Assembly: GCA_034401135.1 (NCBI GenBank)
Contig: JAWZSP010000002.1
Span: 2,356,001 to 2,420,000 of the forward strand
Length of the DNA stretch: 64,000 nt
Source: Volutella citrinella
Taxonomy: Eukaryota; Ascomycota; Sordariomycetes; Hypocreales; Nectriaceae
Direction of reading: 5' to 3'
The first letter of the stretch is position 1, and the number at the start of each line of letters is the position of its first letter. Position numbers and translations under genes: made by a program. Positions 37,301-47,510 of the stretch are shown here, piece after piece. Below the pieces are notes generated by a model. The model made no database searches and was not told where the DNA came from. It was given only the letters and a program-made list of their open reading frames with translations.

Positions 37301-37748
37301 TGTTGAATAGTCACTCTCCGAGGTGGCATCGAGAGGTGTGGGGCCGGACGACACAGACTCGCTGCTCACAAAGGAAGCTTTGCTTGGTCGCCCTCGCCTC
37401 CGAGGAGCCGTTGTGGGGGTCGGATCGGGCGCAGATACCACAGGGGATAGAGCCTCATCTGCTACCAGGGGATTCTTTCTAGGTCGTCCCCTGGGTCGCT
37501 TATCTGATGCTGCAACATGGCTGGCTGAGCCAGGAGTGGCCATAACCAACGGCGAGCCGGTACGACTACTTCTCGTTGAAGCAGCCCTGGTCAACCTTCC
37601 AGCTGTAATCGAGCTGGCATCTTGGAGAGTATCTTTGTGCAGAATAAGTAGCTGCCACGACATATAAATCACAACTAATTCATGCTAGCTTACCAGTGTT
37701 GGCCGATTTTGGTGTTGAGGCCCCCGTCGAAGGTCGACCACGAGGCAT
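34373..37748 (-). CDS. RAD16: RAD16 SNF2-family repair ATPase with RING finger
   Basis: This is the Rad16 subunit of the global-genome nucleotide excision repair complex (Rad7-Rad16, NEF4), a DNA-dependent ATPase that scans non-transcribed DNA for UV lesions and also acts as part of a ubiquitin ligase. Exons 37748-37694, 37602-34653 and 34601-34373 give 1077 aa. The N-terminus carries AT-hook-like GRP motifs (residues about 55-61, 87-93, 251-257, and PRGRP at the very start) in a basic/acidic disordered region. The Walker A segment DEMGLGKT is at 500-507 and the DEAH box at 616-619. A C3HC4 RING finger lies at about 828-867 between the helicase lobes, as in Rad16/Rad5. The last exon supplies the final helicase motif, around HRIGQTR. 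It is divergent from RAD7. Confidence 0.95.
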
Positions 37749-38620
37749 CGCTGCTACCTGGCGACTTGATCGACGCACTGCTCTCACAATTTGTTGGTCG
37801 CAGAGGCCTTACAACGGAGAAGGCTACCTAAGAACCACTCGATGAAAAGGTAGCCGTGATGGAACCAGGCTGAGGGAGCTTGTCACGCAGCGACAGCGGG
37901 GAGGATAGGTTCGTTCGGGATGGGGGTGGATCCCTGCACCTGCCGATTGGGAAAGGGAAGGGTGGTTAATATGAAGCCTGACCAAGAACAGCGCAAGGGA
38001 AACAGCGAACGAGATATATAAAAGGGGAAGGAACACGAGGGGGGCTGTTTGGCGAAAAGGGTAGGACTGTGTGTGTGTTCCTTGCCAGAGATGCCAACAA
38101 AGAAAAGAAACGGGATGAAAAGTTGCCACCAGTTTCCCGCACTTGCAACGCCGCCAATTCACAGCCTCACAGTGTCTGACAGTGCCAGCGTTGAAGGCGC
38201 CAGGCCGCGTTTGAGCAAGCAGCCCCTCTACGCGAAGTCACGTGGACAGCATCCTCCCTTGAGTAGGCAGTCTCACAGCCTTTGCGCACTGTGTAAGATC
38301 ACTCCCGATAATGAGGTTTGCTAGTGCCATCATGAAGCTTACAGTGCAGGAAATCCAGGAGCTATCAATTAAAATATTCCCGAGGTCACCTGACACCGTG
38401 TAAAATCCGCGCTGTCCTGACTCGCGCCCGTGATTGATGGGCTGAAAGAACCCCGGCACGCCCAGATCACTGCTGGAACGCCACCTGCTGCGTTCATCCC
38501 CAACCCTGCGACAAGCTTTCATTTTCCACCCTCCAAGCTCACCCGGTTATCCATTTCTGGTGGAGTCCTACTACTCTCCGTTATACCTTTTGTCGGAAAA
38601 GAGGGTTTTGGGGAGCAGCT
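37749..38620. promoter_or_regulatory. Shared divergent promoter, RAD16 / RAD7
   Basis: These 872 bases separate the RAD16 start (minus) from the RAD7 start (plus) and must contain both promoters. A TATATAAA element lies at 38015-38022 on the plus strand, some 600 bp before the RAD7 coding start; whether it is used is unknown. I do not see another gene. The arrangement would allow co-regulation of the two repair partners. Confidence 0.6.
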
Positions 38621-40664
38621 ATGTAAGCTACTTATCCACTGAAATGAGATGGAAGCAACGCAAGTGCTAACCCATCCAGGGCAAACCAGAATCCGAACCC
38701 AAATCCACCGGATGGCAATGCCAACCGACCAAATCGACCAACTCGAGCTGTGTACGGACCGTAGGTTACTTCAGAAACAATATCGCAGTTTTTTTGCCTA
38801 ATCTTCTCCTAGACAATCTGCTTTAACGGATTTCTTAGCCGTAAGCTAATCCTCCGTCTCCCGCAGCAGCCTGTGACTGAAACTAACCCTGCACCCTAAG
38901 TCTCACAACATCTCAGCAGCGCAGATTCGAAGCGATGCAGATTCTCGCAGGCGACGCGCTGCACAGGAAGCTGGGTCAGATGCAGAAGAGGGTGGCAGCG
39001 GCGAGCCGGATGAAGATGTTGAGCCCTCCGAGACCACACCAAGGGCCTCCCGACAACGAGCTGCACGAGGTGCAACGGTAGCAGAGAAGGCTAAGAAGAA
39101 GAAGGAGGAGGCCAAGGCCATCGAGAAGATCAAGGCCAGCAAGGAATTCAAGAAGCGGAAGCGGCACGTTCTCGATTCCGATGATGACGAGGACCTGGCT
39201 CGTGCCATCATGAACGAGAAGGCAACGGGGCCTATGCCGGGTCAGATGGAAAACTGTGCCATCTGCGAAAAACGGTTCACGGTCACGCCTTACTCCGTCG
39301 CTGGTCCGGATGGTGGTTTGCTGTGCGCACCATGCGGGCGAGAGGTTGCGAAAGAGAGACAGGGCCTGCCCAAGAAGAAGCCCAAGAAGCAAGCTGGAGC
39401 CGGAGGCGTGGGACGTCGACGAGCCATCCAAAGCCGGATTCTTGACGGCGACGTTGGCACCAAGAGCTTAGCTACGCTTTGTGTCCAGACCTTGGCCAAG
39501 AATGTCGACCTCGCAGACAGTCTGGGCGATCTACCTGACCACTTGATCGACAAGATTGCCAGAATGTTTTCGAAGCGCCGTTTGTTGAAGCCCGAGACGC
39601 TCGCATTGTTTGCGCAGCCCAATACCGAAACCTTGCACATATATGACGGCGCCAAGCTTGGAGAGCAGGACTTTATCGGAATCTTTCAAGTCGCACCGCA
39701 ATTGCGGCGGCTGAAGATCCGCAGTGGCATCCAATTCAAAGATGAGGTCATGGATTATCTCCTATCCCGCGACATTTCTCTCGAGTCCTTCTATCTCCAC
39801 GGCGCCAACCTACTGAGCGAAGAAAAGTGGCATGAATTTCTCAAGGCCAAGGGCCAGTCCCTGCAGACCCTGCAGGTATACTACACTGACAAGCACTTTG
39901 GAGATAACAGCTTGGGTCTTCTCAGCGAATCCTGTCACGCTCTGACACGGCTCAAGGTCGAGCACAACCAAATGGTCACGGATGAGGGTGTCAAGTTGAT
40001 TGCCAACATCCCCTCGCTTCGGCATTTAGGATTGCAGCTCCAGAATAAGACTTCGAGTGAAGCCTACAATCATATCATCTCAGAGATCGGTGGTCCCTTG
40101 CAGACCTTTTCGCTCAAGATTGTTCCTGAGCTGGACGACTCTGTCTTGGAGGCAATACACATGCATTGCCGCTCTCTCACGAAGCTCCGCATCACCGACA
40201 GCGAATTCATGACAGATGCCGGCTTTGCCAAATTATTTACCGGTTGGAAGAACCATCCTCTCCAGGTCGCAGACTTTCAGAAGTGTCGCCAGCTGGATGC
40301 CAGCAAGCCACGAGAGAATCCTCTCGACATTGGATTCTGCAGTGAAGCCTTCAAGGCATTGATGGCCCACTCTGGCGCCAAACTCCGAGATCTGAATGTC
40401 CATGCATGTCGCCACATCTCACGCCAAGCATTCGAAGAGGTCTTTGATGCTTCGGCTAATTACCCGGAACTCCGGCACTTGGAAATCAGCTTCTGCGAGG
40501 AGGTGACCGATTTCATCCTCGGCAGCATCTTTAGGGCGTGCCCCAATATCCGAGAAGTCAATGTTTTTGGCTGTATGAAAGTGAAGGAAGTGCGCGTGCC
40601 CCGCGGGGTCATTCTTGTGGGCGTTCCCAATGCACAGGGCATGATCACCGAAGGGGTGGCCTGA
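38621..40664 (+). CDS. RAD7: RAD7 leucine-rich-repeat repair protein
   Basis: This is Rad7, the leucine-rich-repeat partner of Rad16 in global-genome nucleotide excision repair. My exon model is 38621-38622, 38680-38760, 38813-38840 and 38901-40664, giving 624 aa. The conserved N-terminal block GPQSALTDFLASHNISAAQI is recovered only by splicing exons 2, 3 and 4 at clear GT...AG introns of 52 and 60 nt. Extending exon 2 upstream meets an in-frame stop with no ATG, while a 57-nt intron (GTAAGC donor, GCTAAC branch point, CAG acceptor) joins AT to G and creates the start codon for MANQNP. A CxxC-x19-CxxC cysteine set lies at residues 156, 159, 179 and 182, and LRR-like repeats run from about 250 to the end. 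Identity is firm; the split start codon is inferred and needs cDNA. Confidence 0.9.
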
Positions 40665-40956
40665 AGGAAGGAATTATTTGCAATTCCGGTTCCTTGTGTA
40701 TGAGTACGATTGGCAATGGTGCATGGAGTTCGGAGCATGAACACATGTTTTGTACTTGCTTGCTTCGCTGTAGCTATTTACCTGATGATCTTGTAGTAAA
40801 ATTCAAGTCCAGCAGCAGCTCACTCTCCTCGGCGACGTAAACATGTCCAATACTCGTACGACAAATACAACTAGGCCAAGAACTGAAGGCTAACCAAACA
40901 AAGACGCAATTGCCATTCTCATCCCAAACCTGGCGTCAGAAAGACCAAGGGAACTT

Positions 40957-42104
40957 TTACTGTCCTAAGCTTGCGACATACTCGAGATCCTGCTTGACGT
41001 AGTCGTCCAGCAACTCTTCGAGCTCGGTGTTGGTCATCTCCACGCGCTTGGAAACGGTGCAGCCCGACACCTTCTGGAAGTAGTAGCCGTGTGCATCGAC
41101 GTCGAGGCCGAGGCTCCCGGCGTTGCAGTTGAGGTTCAGGTTGCCCTCGCAGATGGCGATGTCCTTGAGGCCATACTGCGTCCGATCCGATGCGCCATCC
41201 CTCAGCCAGTACTCCGGGGACGTGTGCCGGTAGCCGAAGATGATGGGAGGCAGACGGGCGACGGGGTCCTTGCCGTGGGTCACGCGATACTCGGCGCCGG
41301 GCTGCACGGTGATGAAGTCGACGAGCGCCGCGTTCCCAACTCGCGGGGAGCCGTACGTGTAGACGTCGACGGCCAGCCCGGCCTCCCTGCGCAGATAGGA
41401 GGCGGCGATGGTGGCGACGGCACCGCCCAGGGAGTGGCCGGTGGTGACGATGCGAAAGGTCGGGTTGGCGGTGCGGGCCCTTGAGATGGCGGCCGTGACG
41501 CCGGCCGAGATCTCGTCCCAAGCCCGCTTGAAGCCCTTGTGGACGCGGCAGCCCGCGACGAGGGAGCAGTCCACCAGGCTGAAGTCCAGGTTGGTGAGCC
41601 AGTTTTGGATGTTTGCCGAGCCGCGGACGGAGACAACGATTTCCCGCCGCGCGGCATCCGTAGACACGTAGGCGCCTATTTGAGTCTCCTGGCCGCTAGA
41701 AACGTTGTAAGCAACAGTTGATGCTGGGGTGGGTTGGCGATGTGCCCGAATGGAGAGTTGGCTGACTTACACAAGGGACTGTACAATGGTGGCACCATCG
41801 CCCTCAACCGCAGGGCAAGTCCCAGAGCACCTGATCCTGGCACCGGCGGTAGCGTCAGAGTTGCAGTAGGCCGCGGATGAGTGCTGGACGTAAAACTTGA
41901 AGTTGTCGAGATCCTCCTGGTCGACACTCACAGCTGTGGTCACAGTCAGTTTCCGGCCCCTCGTGTCCTTCGCGCATCCAGGGGGGCATGATGGATGATG
42001 GGGATGTACGTGCCTCTTTTATCGAGGAGACTGGCATAGTCGTGCACCGTAAGGGGTCCGGCTGCCACGAAGACGGCCAGGGAAAGGAGAGGAAGAATGA
42101 ACAT
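40957..42104 (-). CDS. Secreted class-3 (fungal-type) lipase
   Basis: This is an alpha/beta-hydrolase of the lipase class 3 family, resembling Thermomyces/Rhizomucor triacylglycerol lipases and feruloyl esterases. Exons 42104-42010, 41926-41771 and 41695-40957 give 329 aa. A signal peptide ([16 protein letters not shown]) is followed by a Lys-Arg site that may end a propeptide. The nucleophile elbow GHSLGG has Ser at about 172. The expected acid is Asp about 227 ([10 protein letters not shown]) and the expected base His about 286 (DAHGYYF), so the triad is complete. Cysteine pairs suit an exported protein. The first acceptor (a GTGAG site, 83-nt intron) was chosen because the more typical CACAG site shifts the frame. 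Lipid or plant-polymer substrate cannot be told from sequence. It is convergent with RAD7. Confidence 0.85.
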
Positions 42105-44860
42105 CGTCTCTCTTCTATCAACCACAACTACGTGAACGATCCGGAATCCTGCGGCTCGGATATAAAATCAGCGGGTCTCCCGTTATATGGGTGCCATGTA
42201 GTGCGTTGTTTACCACGAAAAGCGTCTTGTGACTGGCGTAAGTGGTGACCGGGCGAGGGGGCAGCCTCCCTTGAGAACAATACAACAATATGGGTCCGAT
42301 GCAAGGGTGTTTCTCAGCCTCCATGCCTCCGTGTCTCTCGTGCGGGCCGGCCCAAGATTAAATAAGTGACGGAAGAAACACTTGCCATGCCTCACACACA
42401 CACACACATACACACACCCCTCACAGGCACACACACGATAGCTAACGGCCATCCTCCCCTTGGGGCACGTCTGCCGACAGCCTTCTGCGCCTTCTTAGGC
42501 TGGCCCGCTCACGAGAACAGCGGGAAGCGGCATCTTCTCGTTGGCCATTCAGCCTTGGGGACAACAGGGGCGGGCTCCGTTACGCCATCGCCCGATAGCG
42601 TAGGCCAGTCAGGTCAACAGAGTTGAAGGCCAAGGGTGGTAGTATCTGCACGGCAGGGATGCGTAACCATCGACTGACGGCGAAATCTAGTCCGGGAGGG
42701 TCTGCGGAGAGGATGGCACTAGCCCTTGGCTCTACGGAAGAGCTACCCATCTGGACAAGGGGGCACACTTGAGGGCCATCGTGATCTACTGGCGATGGGG
42801 GTGCGCCTGTGTGGGATGGATGGGACGAGGCTTGGATGTGACGAGCTGGCGTATGGCAGGCTCGAGACGTCTATAGCTGACCGTCCAAGAGAAACGAGGC
42901 GTTCAGAAAAAACGAAAGAGAGGCAGCAGGTCTCGCGGCGGCTGGCAAGTCGGGAGGCATGGCATCCCTGCCATGGATCTCTTTGTTGGGGTTGCAGCCA
43001 TGAAGATGGGCCGCTCCATGGAGGGGCCGGGTGGGACAGAGTCAGGAAGGCACCAAGGACTAGGAGGACTTAGAGTCTGTGGGGTAGGAGACAACCCCCA
43101 AAGAAGAAAGCCAGCATTGGTTGCCAAGCTCCATTCAACCACTGACTGCCCGTCGCTGCCGTCTGTCTGTGTCTGTGGTCGATCGGGTTAATTTGGACGA
43201 GGACCAGTCACAGTCAGTTGTCCCGCGGCACCTCGTCACCACCCCTCCACTGGCAAGCTCCAATGCCTACAGGCTCGAGCTAGCGCCGGTAGCAGCAGCT
43301 TGCCGCCTGGCGCCCGTTCGTCACATCGCTGTCTCGTCCAACCAGGGGACGAGGAGGCAGACGGGAGCCATCGACGGCAAGACGTCACAGGCACCGCTGG
43401 AAAGCCTCTCAAGGCGAACGTCTCACAAATTTCTCCTCCCACATTTTTCGCAAACACACCCCGCAGGCAGCTGGCCTCAGAGGCGCATCAGGTGCCGTCT
43501 TGCGGCGTTGCATCAGCCCTGCGCCATGCGCGCAAGAGGTGTCAGGCTCTGCTCCTCGGCGCTGGGTACGGGCGGCGCACGAGGTCCCGTGCGTCCAATC
43601 CGGCACCAAGTCCGATCGGCAGTTCTGCTCGGGCACCTCCTTGAACGGGCAAGGGCGGGCTTCTGGCTTGGTAATGGATGCAGGATTCGGCTTCTGCGTC
43701 ACGGGGTGCTCTCGGGCTGATGGTGTATACAATCCAGAAGGTTGGACAAAGCTGCTCTGTTCCTTGACTGCGCTAGGACTGCAGTGCGCGAACCATCTTT
43801 GGCTGCAAATCCAAGAATTCAGATATCCCGGTCGTGGATTGCAGGATATTGTCAATGTAATAAGTCGCTGCTATCATTTGCGGCATGCAGGTAATTATCA
43901 ACCAAGCATCATTTCTAAGCCCAACCCCACCCTTTCAACAGACAAGCTACCTTCACACCAACCGGTCGCATGGATTGACCCTTCTCGATCTATGCGGATC
44001 AAGATCAATGCCTGTGAGTAATTAAATCCAAAGGGGATAGGATGCCGAAACACTGCCACGTGAACCACCATCGACATTCGGGACAATGGCATTTACACGA
44101 CCTTCCTCTCTTGACATGAGTTCACGGCTAATTACCCCACACAGAATCCCAGTCGAGAAGGGAAGAGAATCCACTGGGTGGGAATCGGAGTCTAGCAAGG
44201 AGCAAGCAATAGCACTTTCTGCCAGAGTCGTTCCATAGCCCCCCACCCAACTTATCTGACTTGCAATATACCCAGGCCTTTCACTCACCGCAAGTACGTA
44301 GCACTAACAACATAACTGGGCTAACTTATTCATTCTTGACAAAAAAGCGCTTGGGTGCACCAACGGCGGGTTCGCCAGGTCTCCCCAGCAAGGTACTCCC
44401 CGTCGCTTCACATCCGTTGGCTCCAGAGAAAATATGGCCTGCTCAGAAACGACATTGGGCTATAAAACTCCGCCCCAACCAAACACTAGACTATGCTTCC
44501 TTGCGAGCAGTTGATTAGAGAACCACAAAGCAACTCCGCTCTACCTATCGCCCCCAGCGCGAAAAAAAAAAATGTCACCAGATAGGGAACGATCCAAGTT
44601 GGGTAATTCAATGCATAGATCTCGACTTCCGTGTTTATACAGCGTGCGTTACACTGGGGGAAGAGAGGCCAGGCAGGTTGCGTCTTTCAGACCTCGCCTC
44701 TCCCGCTACCAACCCAAAACCATATCGTACAGGAGGCGCCACATGGCTAGAGCCTCAGACTTTCATACTATCCATCCCCATCACGTTTCGCCCGCCCTCA
44801 CATGCCCTCCGTCTAGTTTCCTCGTCTAGTCATGCGATTGTACTTGTACGAGTCCCTCGC
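42105..44860. other. Intergenic region upstream of the lipase
   Basis: About 2.75 kb between the lipase start and the 3' end of bL34m, with no gene I can recognise. It contains a CA-rich microsatellite at 42393-42435. The longest open frame (43121-43720, plus) has no recognisable sequence and overlaps others on both strands. Confidence 0.5.
42393..42435. repeat. CA dinucleotide microsatellite
   Basis: An interrupted CA-rich tract with several pure CA runs, a TA and a CCCCT interruption. It lies about 300 bp upstream of the lipase start. It is likely length-polymorphic. Confidence 0.8.
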
Positions 44861-45308
44861 TCACTGGGCAATGTTGCGTCGGCCCTTGATCCTCCGTCGC
44901 TGAAGAATCTTGCGACCAGTCTTGCTTCGCATGCGGTACAGGAAACCGTGTCTCCGCTTCTGGACCAGGCGAGTGGCGCCGTTCATGGTGTTGCGCGGGC
45001 CGCAGCGGATCTGCAGACCAGCGAGGGCTGGGTGCGCCGAGACGGCCGCTGTGGGAACCACGTCAGCCGTGGCCGAGGCCGCGGGAGTGAAGCTGGTAGG
45101 GAGCACGGATCGGCGGATCGCGGCGGTGGAAGGCGTGAGGGTCGGTCGGAGGGGAACGAGGGTGGTGAAGGTGCTACAGTCGACAAGGTCAGCAAATCTG
45201 CGCCCCCGTCGCGTGAGCGTTGAGGCGGCCGTACCGAGGGGCTTGCGCGAGGGGCTTGGCCACGGCTGGACGTGCCAGGCGGGTGACTGATCGGAACATG
45301 GCGTTCAT
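44861..45308 (-). CDS. Mitochondrial large-subunit ribosomal protein bL34m
   Basis: This is the mitochondrial homologue of bacterial ribosomal protein L34. Exons 45308-45235 and 45173-44861 give 128 aa. The C-terminal 44 residues carry the family signature, a very basic stretch with KRRHGFLYRMRSKTGRKIL and ending RRNIAQ, equivalent to almost the whole bacterial protein. The first 84 residues are an extension rich in Ala, Thr and Arg. The first part (MNAMFRSVTRLARPAVAK) looks like a mitochondrial targeting peptide. Two early in-frame ATGs (codons 1 and 4) are possible starts. It is downstream of the GrpB gene on the same strand, with 452 bases between them. Confidence 0.9.
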
Positions 45309-45760
45309 CGTGGCTGCGCACGTAGAGAGGCTCTGCGTGTCACGATGGGTGGTGGGAGAATGCCAGGTTGGTGATGTCGGCGGTCCGATGTTGAAATTTC
45401 GGGCCAAGCTTCGGATTGGCTGCTGCCATTGGTGCCGGTAACCCGGGGGTGGGCGCTGCTCCACAGCGCCGCCATTCTTGCTACCCTAGACTTTCGAACT
45501 TGATTCCTTGGTGCTCTGGTCAGCGTGTGCCTGGACTATCTACTTTTGCGCTCTTGCTCATTGCTGAGGTCATGAATACGCTCCGAGTGTTTTAACAGCT
45601 GGTTCAACGTGATTTTAACACATCTTGCGACGGCAATTTGAGATTCTAACTTCTCAGACTGGTATTCTTAGGAAGTTCGACCGGGCTTTCCAAAGCCCTG
45701 CTTACTCTCACTTCAGGCCTTGCCGTCTCCGAGTTTCTCATCATATTTACATCAGGGCAA
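45309..45760. other. bL34m promoter and GrpB 3' flank
   Basis: About 450 bases between two minus-strand genes, comprising the promoter of bL34m and the 3' untranslated region of the GrpB gene. I see no other feature. Confidence 0.5.
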
Positions 45761-46366
45761 TCATAGATATCCCAAATCCTCAAAGGCCCTCGTCAAAATC
45801 TCGCGGACAACCTTTTGCTTGCGGAAATTGTAGTCCATGACCAGCTCCCCCTTCGAGACAGTCAACTCAGCCGCCTCTCGCTTCGTCTTGGCGTAGAGCA
45901 GCCGATCCGCCTCGTTCCTCCGCAACCAGTCGCTAAAGATCTTGTGGCGCTCGACCTCTGGCGAACCTGGCCCCCAGACATGCAGGTTGGTGTTGGGCTC
46001 GTAGCAGCAAAAGAACCGATGCTCATGCCAGCTGGGCTCGCGGGTCAGAAACTGGAAGCCAGCGGCCTCGAGGGCCGGCACGTATGCGGCTTCGTCGCGG
46101 ACGTCGACCACGGTCAGGTCCACGTCAATGACATCCTTGGCCGGCATTCCTGGTATGCTGGTTGAGCCGCAGTGGTCAATGGACACGGCAACGGGGCCAA
46201 GGGCGGCCTCGATGCGGGCTTTGACCTCTGCGAAGCGCTGTGGCCAGGCGGGATCCGGTTCGACAATCGTAATGGGGGCTCTGGATTTGCGGAACGAGAC
46301 CCGCTCGAGGGCGCTGGGTTCGAAGTCGTAGTGCTTGAGAAGCGCTTCGGCGTTTGGTGCAACCAT
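45761..46366 (-). CDS. GrpB / UPF0157 family protein
   Basis: This intronless gene encodes 201 aa of the GrpB (UPF0157) family, which has a nucleotidyltransferase-like fold and no settled function; it is often found fused to dephospho-CoA kinase in bacteria. Family landmarks are visible: the N-terminal VEPDPAWPQRF, the SIDHCGSTSIPGMPAKDVIDVDLTV core with its GSTS motif and paired acidic residues, the HVWGPGSPEVERHKIFSDWLR segment and a C-terminal helix. The start at 46366 gives about 30 residues before the domain. The family is common in bacteria and patchy in fungi, so ancient transfer is possible, but composition looks like its neighbours. It is divergent from the dynamin-like gene. Confidence 0.85.
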   Translation of the reverse strand: MVAPNAEALLKHYDFEPSALERVSFRKSRAPITIVEPDPAWPQRFAEVKARIEAALGPVAVSIDHCGSTSIPGMPAKDVIDVDLTVVDVRDEAAYVPALEAAGFQFLTREPSWHEHRFFCCYEPNTNLHVWGPGSPEVERHKIFSDWLRRNEADRLLYAKTKREAAELTVSKGELVMDYNFRKQKVVREILTRAFEDLGYL

Positions 46367-47510
46367 TGTGATTGGCTGTTATTTTTGGACCGGGGATACC
46401 AGGGCTTCTGGCTGGGCTGGTTCAGATGAAGTTGAAACAGTTGGAGGCCGGCCGCAGAAGAGACCTGACCTGAGGCAGAACTGGGTCGCTCCCCAGGAGC
46501 CGACGGGCGGCTAGCAATCGCTTTATCAATGTTGGGTTTGTGGGGTGAAGCTTGGTGCTGTGCCAGTTGAGATGGTTCACTGGTTGGTTGGAGTGAACTA
46601 CGGGGTAGTTCTCTGTGCCCGGAGTGACTCACTTGCCGAAGGTCGAAGATCCGCTGCTAATTCGTAGCAACTCGACCAAACAGACCCGATCGACTTAATA
46701 AAGCCTTGGCTTGTCTCTGGACAACAGCAGGCTTAGCCGCTCTCAAATCCAGGGCAAGACAGCTCCGCAGGGCGCCAGCTTTCAAGGGAATTGGTGTGAA
46801 CTAGGGGCCCTTGCCAGGGCGCTGAATATGCACCTAACTGACAATCCCTCCAGTTGATGAAACCAACACTCTGCAATGGGCAGGCCGCGGAACAGCTGAA
46901 ATGGCCCGCCCCCTGGACCATGTTTGAGGGCATTTTTGCCAACTGCATCGAGGCTGTGGCATCGTGATATGTCGAAACGATGCCACATGCGGTTAAAGAT
47001 CTCGTTTCTGCATCTCGGGGGACGGTTCCGCCCGCTCAGCCTCTTGTTTCCACCTTGTCTCCAGACCCATCTGTTGGCCCGGTTTCTCGACCTCGCCTGT
47101 AACTAATACTGGGCGGCCCAAGGCCTCATGCAGCTCTGCTTGGAACCAACATACATACGCCACCCCAGCTAGTGTTCGAAGCCACCTGCACGTTTTCATA
47201 AGCTGTAAACTGTTTCAAGACACTCATTTAACCGCCGACCGGGTCAAACCATGCAATGCAGCCTGACCTATCCAGTAGGATCGGCGGGATATCGCATAAG
47301 TCGAGGCGTAGACTGGGCTTCCTGGTAACGCGATAGAGGACGGGTGGGCAGGGGAAGGGATACCGTGTGCTTCAGCTGAGCTGAGTCCAAGTATAAAGAA
47401 GCCATGATTCCTCCTCCCCCCACAGCTCCCCACAAACATATTTCCATTTCAAGTTCGTTTCAATCCTCGTTTCATTGCATTTCTTTTCCGTCTGCTCAAA
47501 CCAATTTTCT
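46367..47510. other. Divergent intergenic region, GrpB / dynamin-like
   Basis: About 1.1 kb expected to hold two promoters. I see no gene and no obvious repeat. Confidence 0.5.
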
